From the NCBI GenBank assembly GCA_037903355.1, contig JBAJFE010000047.1, forward strand, positions 1,302,001 to 1,366,000: a stretch of 64,000 nucleotides of DNA, read 5' to 3'. The first letter of the stretch is position 1, and each line of letters opens with the position of its first letter. Made by a program: the position numbers and the translations under genes. Of this stretch, positions 59,501-64,000 are shown one piece after another. Source of the stretch: Trichuris trichiura. Its lineage: Eukaryota; Nematoda; Enoplea; Trichinellida; Trichuridae. The notes below the pieces were generated by a model. The model saw only the letters and a program-made list of their open reading frames with translations. It did not search any database and was not told where the DNA came from.

Positions 59501-62500
59501 GTTTCCCCAGTGATCTTTAAGTTCTTTAGTTTGAAGCGCTTCACGTATTTTGCCAGCCATCCTTTGCTAGCAGTAAACCTTTTTCTCTCGTTCTCTGCAA
59601 CCACGCCAGAGAAGTGCTCGTATAAGCTCAGGGCTTTTTCCCGAATAACTTTCCCGTCGACAGGGACATTCTTCTGCGACATGTCCCCTATCCAAATGCT
59701 CAGCGCTTTTTCGGCTTTCACGAGGACCTTGTTGCGAACTACAACAGCTCTTTTCGCCAGTGAAAGGTCGGGATGCACGCTTCTTCGAATCTCAGCTTCC
59801 TGCTGCTTTATCGTACGAATGCTGGATTCATTCTTCTCAATCCTGCGGCCCACTTCGGTAAATGACAATCCGCTTTTCAAAAGATCGAGGACTTCTACTT
59901 TCTCATGAAGAGTAAGGACGCTACGTTGTTTCTTAGCCCTAGAGGAACCGCTCTGTTCACTTCGTTGCCTTCTGTCAGCCATCCTCCTATGCGACACCAG
60001 TTAAACGACGCGAAAGTTCAGACTCACCAGGCTAAAGGGAAACTGATGTTTGCACACGGCGAATGAAATTAACAACGCGCACGAAGCAATAACGAACAAT
60101 CAGAAAAATGACAAGCCTTCATTAGCATTGTGCACGGTTAGAGAGCATTGTAGGAAGAAAAAGTCTTTCGCGCCCGGGAAGACGATCACGCTGTTGCTCA
60201 AGCAGGCAACGACATTGCTGCAATTATAATGCTAGCCAGCGATGCGCGTGTTTTTGCAAAAAAGATGACATCACTATTTCACGCCGGACAAATCGCGTTG
60301 TATAGAATCTCGCGGATAAAAAGTTCGCGTATAACGAGGGCCACCTGTAGTTAATTTTTTTGCGTTTCTATGTCTTTCGTGATGAATAGCCTTTTAGGCT
60401 TTAAAAGCTGACGTGAATTCCAGCTTTTGGCCGCCGGTTCGACCCGGTGGTGTAGTGTTAAGCGTTTTCGGCGGAAAGTCGAAGTTAACGTTGAATTGAA
60501 GTTTTAATTACAGACCTGTTTCGGAATTGTAAATGTCTCAGTTCGTTCTAAGCTCTATCTGTCCGTTTGTTTAAAATTGATTGAAGATTTGTGAGCACTT
60601 GTCAGCTGTTGAAGAATAGAATTGCAAGCTTGCTAATCTGATGAAACGTATATTTAGCGGGCGCAAAATCGAATGCAACGTTTTCGTCTGTCTAGTTTAC
60701 TTTTTCTCTGGTGCATAAACCGCGGGTCATTTGCAAGTATGAGAATTGCCGCCACTGACGCAGTCTCGGTGTTTCATTGCTTGCTGCACATTCAGCGGTA
60801 AAGCCTTGCGCGGGTGCGTCAGATGATCACCTGTTTACTTCAACTTCTTTATTAATATATGGTGCCACTGATTGCCCTTTTAACAAGATTACCTTTTACG
60901 TCCATCGGCTGCAAAATTGTTGTAGGCTGATGATGAAGCTCGATAGATAGATGGATAGTTAGATACATATATACATACATAGAGAGAGAGAGAGAGAGAG
61001 AAAATAGCTTCATTTTATTTTATTTGCAAATATCTGTAATTAAGGATGAGCAATACATGTGCCATGGAGTGAAAGTTCAAGAACCTGCCTACATAAGTAA
61101 GTCGTAAAATTCACAAAATCTCCTGCGCGCTGACTAAGGCAGTTGTTTAAGCCGAGTTCATTCCAATAGCTCAGGTGAGCAGGGTGCATCATCTCATTGT
61201 ATTCAGCTGCTCGAAAAATTTTGAACCGCCCAGCGAAGTATGGTCAGTAGAACAGCTCGCAGTGCGTCTTCTTGTCCTACCGAATGACTGTTTATTTAGG
61301 GGTTGCGAATCTCTAGTTTGCGGCTACGAGCAGCCAGGTATATTGTACGCATGGGCGCGAAACGCCCCTTCCTTGAAGTTGCCCCAAAGTGTGGGCGTGC
61401 CAATTGGCGGCAACTCATCGATCGACTACTTGGTCCTACAAATGCATTACAATCTTCAGTTCATAGGTTGCTCTTTTGTGCCGTGCAACCCGTGTCGATT
61501 TTATTTGTCGTTCTTATAGGAAATGTTGTTGACTATTCCGGAGTCACTTTGAAGGTTACCACGAATGTGCCGCTATTCTTTGCTGGCGTATACTTGCTTG
61601 CCGCCGACGCGTCTCAGTCTATTCCACCCAAAAAATCTGAATTCGCGCTGAACATGTCCTGCTTGTACGATGAAGATCCAACCATTCATCCGTTCGCCTA
61701 CAGAACGCATGCCCATGCATTGGGTAATGATTCACGTACGTCGCATTGTACAAGTTGTCTTTACAGGCAGAATTATCACCGGATATCAATACAGAGAGGG
61801 CGCATTTAACCTCATTGGAAAAGGCAATCCTCAGTGGCCCCAAGTAAGAAGTTCTGTAAATTTTTAAACTCGCTACGCGCCTGCAACTAAAACTGAATGA
61901 GAACCTCTTATCGTGGTCCCAACCTAGTTCACGTCAGTTTCAGCTGATTATTATGCCTTCTCTTCTTTAATGCTTTTTAATAGTAATGTCGTTCTAAGTA
62001 AAATAGGCGCATGTAAATGGTTGGCGGAAAATTTGCGTATTTCAACCCACCTCTTCTTTTCGAACTGGCGTAGACGTATGCTTGACTTCAGACCTCCCTT
62101 TTCTGAATATGCACGACTTTGCTTTCTCTACTTCGCAGCTAAAAGATGTGAATACGGAGAGCTATCTAAAGTTTTTTTGGTAAGGTTATTAGAGGAGGAA
62201 TTGGGAAAGGCCGCGCTGATTGGGATGTTGTTACGTTGTTGTTTTTTTTCAGTGGTTCTATCCTGCAAAGCAAAACGTATCAATAGGAAAAGGCGACGTC
62301 ATAGTGGCGCAGTGCATATTTGACTCGACGTCTCGCGACACCGTTACAGCAATAGGGTGGGTAACGCCTTTGTCGATGGCGAGCATTAGGCCGAATGTTT
62401 GGATTTAGCGCTCACGGACTGGACGAAATGTGCAACTTTTACTTTTACTATTTTGTCTCAGCCAAGCACTCGAGCGTCATTGCCAAGCTTAAATATTGCC

Positions 62501-63935
62501 AAGAAGCGGGCGACAACTCCTTATTTGGCAAGTATCCCGCTGACGCTCGTATTCCATTGCCTCGAAACGAGGTGTTCGAAAAGGAAGCTGCCATGATTCA
62601 CGATCGTTTTGGTAAGTTTCCTTCGTATACCCATCGATAGGTTGACTTTGGGATCATTTTGCCTTCTGAGAGGATATCATACAACCTTATGTCTCTCTCT
62701 CTCCGTGGTTTCAGGCGTAACCTTTGCAACGGACTGGCTAACAGGTAACATTAAGTTGGGCCAAATTTCCGGCATAACAATGGACAATGAGGGAAATTTG
62801 GTCGTCTTTCACCGAGCGGATCGCTCCTGGACTGAACTGTACGTAAAGGAGACTTGCATGCTCTGATTGGTCATCAACTTGTTGACGGTGCTTTCAGGAC
62901 TTTTGACGACCAAAATCGATACCGTTTAACAGATGAAGGTCCCATTAAAACCCCAGTAGTGGCAGTGATTAGTAGTCAAGGAACAATGGTCAGCCAGTGG
63001 GGAGAAGGGCTGTAAGCATCCGCTCCTCCTCCGCGTAATTCTTTTTTTGGCAATATTCCCATGTTGAAGGTTTTACCTGCCGCATGGCATTTTTGTGGAC
63101 AAGAATAATCGCTTATGGGTAACCGACGTTGCCATGCATCAGGTTTTTTCGTTTGACTGGGCCAAGAAGAGCAACAAGCCATTAGTAGTCCTTGGAACCG
63201 CCATGAAGCCTGGCAATGATGTCAAGTCGTTTTGCAAACCAGCCGGTGTCGCGGTCGCTCCGGACGGTTCCGTCTTCGTAGCCGACGGATACTGCAATAG
63301 TCGGGTGGTGAAGTTCACTTACGATGGCAACTTTGTCAAAAGCTTCGACCTATCTTCGCAGTCAGGTGCGCATTTGTAGCTTTCAAGTTCAGTGGTCGCT
63401 TTGTTTTTGCTGAAAAGAATTTTTTCCGTTGAAAGCTGTCCTCTTTAAGGTCCGATGGGGCAACAACTTGGCCGAATGGATATTGTACACGATGTTACGC
63501 TGAACACCGACAAGCGAGAAGTTATAGTGGCCGACCGAGAGAATGCGCGTCTTGTAGTCTTTAACTTCAATGGAACTTTGATACGCGTGATCAGTAATAA
63601 ATATATCAGCGGTGCCGTATATGCCGCCAAGTACTGCGAACCAGGTTGCGTGAATTTGCATAAATATTTATGTCTTCGACGACATGTCCCTACATTTGCA
63701 GCAAACGTTGTGTTCGTTCTCACTGGTCCTCCAGCGTCAGGTGCCAAGAGCGAATCTCGAGTTTTCGTCCTTGAAGCTTCCACTTACCGTTTACTTTACT
63801 CTTTTCGTCCGGAAAGTAACGTCGTACGTGCCGCTTAGATGTTTTATTGCACGTCGTTTTAACGCTTGTCATTTTAGCCATTTGATTTTACTCATTCCAT
63901 AGCGTCCGGTGGGAAATGCGATGAAGTTTTCGTCA
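56501..63935 (+). CDS. PAM: Bifunctional peptidylglycine alpha-amidating monooxygenase (PHM + PAL), 3' end beyond the window
   Basis: PAM converts Gly-extended neuropeptides to amidated ones in the secretory pathway: the copper PHM domain hydroxylates the Gly, and the PAL domain cleaves it. I read exons 56501-56635, 61045-61096, 61152-61242, 61300-61466, 61520-61723, 61767-61843, 62253-62356, 62409-62611, 62715-62838, 62898-63011, 63070-63365, 63450-63644, 63702-63815 and tentatively 63903-63935, with agreeing phases. A signal peptide ([15 protein letters not shown]) starts the protein. PHM copper ligands are all present: VHH, LQMHYN, HAH in YRTHAHALG, and Met in LDEMCN. PAL shows [20 protein letters not shown] and IVHDV. 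The PHM-PAL linker is very short (about 25 residues). Intron 1 (4.4 kb) hosts a Tigger element. Exons 2, 3, 11 and 12 use AAG acceptors. The final catalytic His motif, any membrane anchor and the tail lie outside the window. Confidence 0.97.
57688..60347 (-). mobile_element. Complete Tigger/pogo DNA transposon in PAM intron 1
   Basis: A 2.66-kb element has 25 identical bases at its two inverted ends, beginning CAGGTGGCCCTCGTTATACG, and TA target duplications at 57686-57687 and 60348-60349. It contains one uninterrupted transposase gene on minus, opposite to PAM. Perfect terminal repeats plus an open transposase suggest recent insertion. It does not touch a PAM splice site. Confidence 0.96.
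58189..59982 (-). CDS. Tigger-type (pogo superfamily) DDE transposase, intact
   Basis: The enzyme cuts and pastes the element at TA sites. The first ATG of the frame is at 59982 ([10 protein letters not shown]), giving 597 residues; the five codons before it start with GTG. The N-terminal psq-type helix-turn-helix ([20 protein letters not shown]) and a CENP-B-type second DNA-binding domain ([29 protein letters not shown]) precede the DDE catalytic domain. Catalytic Asp residues are at about 194 ([10 protein letters not shown]), 308 ([12 protein letters not shown]) and 341 ([10 protein letters not shown]), a spacing normal for pogo elements. An acidic tail and a basic C terminus follow. There is no stop or frameshift, so it may be active. 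Domestication is unlikely because the perfect terminal repeats remain. Confidence 0.96.
   Translation of the reverse strand: MADRRQRSEQSGSSRAKKQRSVLTLHEKVEVLDLLKSGLSFTEVGRRIEKNESSIRTIKQQEAEIRRSVHPDLSLAKRAVVVRNKVLVKAEKALSIWIGDMSQKNVPVDGKVIREKALSLYEHFSGVVAENERKRFTASKGWLAKYVKRFKLKNLKITGETASADFVAASTFPKEFKELVDQKGYLPEQIFNCDETALFWKQMPKRTYIHKSAKLAPGFKPLKDRLTLVLCGNAAGHVIEPGVIYRTRNPRPLRTKNLDCLPVFWQHNKKAWMTVTLFTEWFNQCFIPEAKKYLESKGMAFKVLLVIDNAPGHPQSLCFANENVEVKFLPANSTSLLQPLDQGVIRCVKATYTHLVFGKLRDTLHANPDCDLTSLWKRFSIADAIFHIVEAVHGIKPRTVSGCWKRLWRDAVSKCDDLGAIDEEVMDIVNIVKDLGGEGFSDMIEDDIREHIEDCGEPFTNEELEELRQSPKGSDDDDDGVMEDKEAQTPSDSTLQKLASIFQQAQVLKDMIVEYDPSMERGIMLTRGITVTLKPLQDLFDEAKKRQIQLPITMFLNKAPAAGKSNTLRREALQPTSSRNRKTGRSSGNLRAPTESA
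60941..61002 (+). repeat. Simple repeats (GATA-like, ATAC-like, then GA)
   Basis: CGATAGATAGATGGATAG passes into ATACATATATACATACAT and then an uninterrupted GA run (60980-61002). It lies in PAM intron 1, ending 42 bases before exon 2, and leaves a short polypyrimidine-poor stretch before an ATTAAG acceptor. Confidence 0.9.
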
Positions 63936-64000
63936 GTAAGTCACCCTTGCTGGACATCCAGCAACAGTGCGCCACCGTTTATTGCGTAACTTTTTGTAGG

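Noticed and set aside
1..64000. tRNA, rRNA, CRISPR or bacterial-type operon signals
   Set aside because: None was seen. The intron-rich genes and poly(A) signals are eukaryotic.

Overview
The window is nuclear DNA of an animal. Protein-coding genes are split by short spliceosomal introns (47 to about 700 bases, a few of several kilobases), are spaced kilobases apart on both strands, and are mixed with DNA transposons and Penelope-like retroelements. A receptor guanylyl cyclase, many 50-60 base introns and 3' splice-site-like sequences a few bases before several start codons suggest an ecdysozoan, possibly a nematode or close relative. I cannot name the species. Many introns end in AAG rather than CAG/TAG.

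Layout. 0-0.15 kb: the last codons of an unidentified gene. 0.15-7.1 kb: no recognisable gene. 7.1-9.8 kb (+): a Naked cuticle (Nkd) homologue. 10.3-16.8 kb (-): a receptor-type guanylyl cyclase that has lost half of its catalytic residues; its last intron holds a 1.2-kb pogo/Tigger-type non-autonomous element. 17.5-32.6 kb: a nested, roughly coaxial inverted-repeat block about 15 kb long, made of hAT-like edges, arms with a TATA box, a 57-bp minisatellite and decayed pogo-like transposase pieces. 33.1-37.2 kb (-): the class III PI3-kinase VPS34 (PIK3C3), complete. 37.4-37.9 kb (+): a doubtful small gene. 38.1-40.7 kb: a Penelope-like element (reverse transcriptase plus GIY-YIG endonuclease, decayed) with inverted terminal arms and a 14-bp target duplication. 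41.1-42.4 kb (-): an unrecognised six-exon gene. 43.5-44.3 kb (-): an OVCA2/FSH1-family serine hydrolase. 46.8-49.1 kb (-): PSMD9, complete, with a foldback element in intron 3. 50.1-50.8 kb (-): a one-exon Ig-EGF-transmembrane protein. 52.4-52.7 kb: a second foldback element with hammerhead-like motifs. 56.5 kb to the end (+): bifunctional peptidylglycine alpha-amidating monooxygenase (PAM), running off the window, with an intact Tigger transposon in intron 1.

The host genes are not an operon or pathway. They are housekeeping factors (VPS34 endosome/autophagy lipid kinase, PSMD9 proteasome assembly, OVCA2 esterase) and signalling factors (Nkd in Wnt signalling, guanylyl cyclase, neuropeptide amidation by PAM, a possible EGF-type ligand). 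The most unusual material is the set of Penelope-related foldback elements carrying hammerhead-like cores, the 15-kb palindrome, and the half-site guanylyl cyclase. Exon boundaries were found by hand from reading frame, splice dinucleotides, phase agreement and family similarity; no alignment program or transcript data were used.
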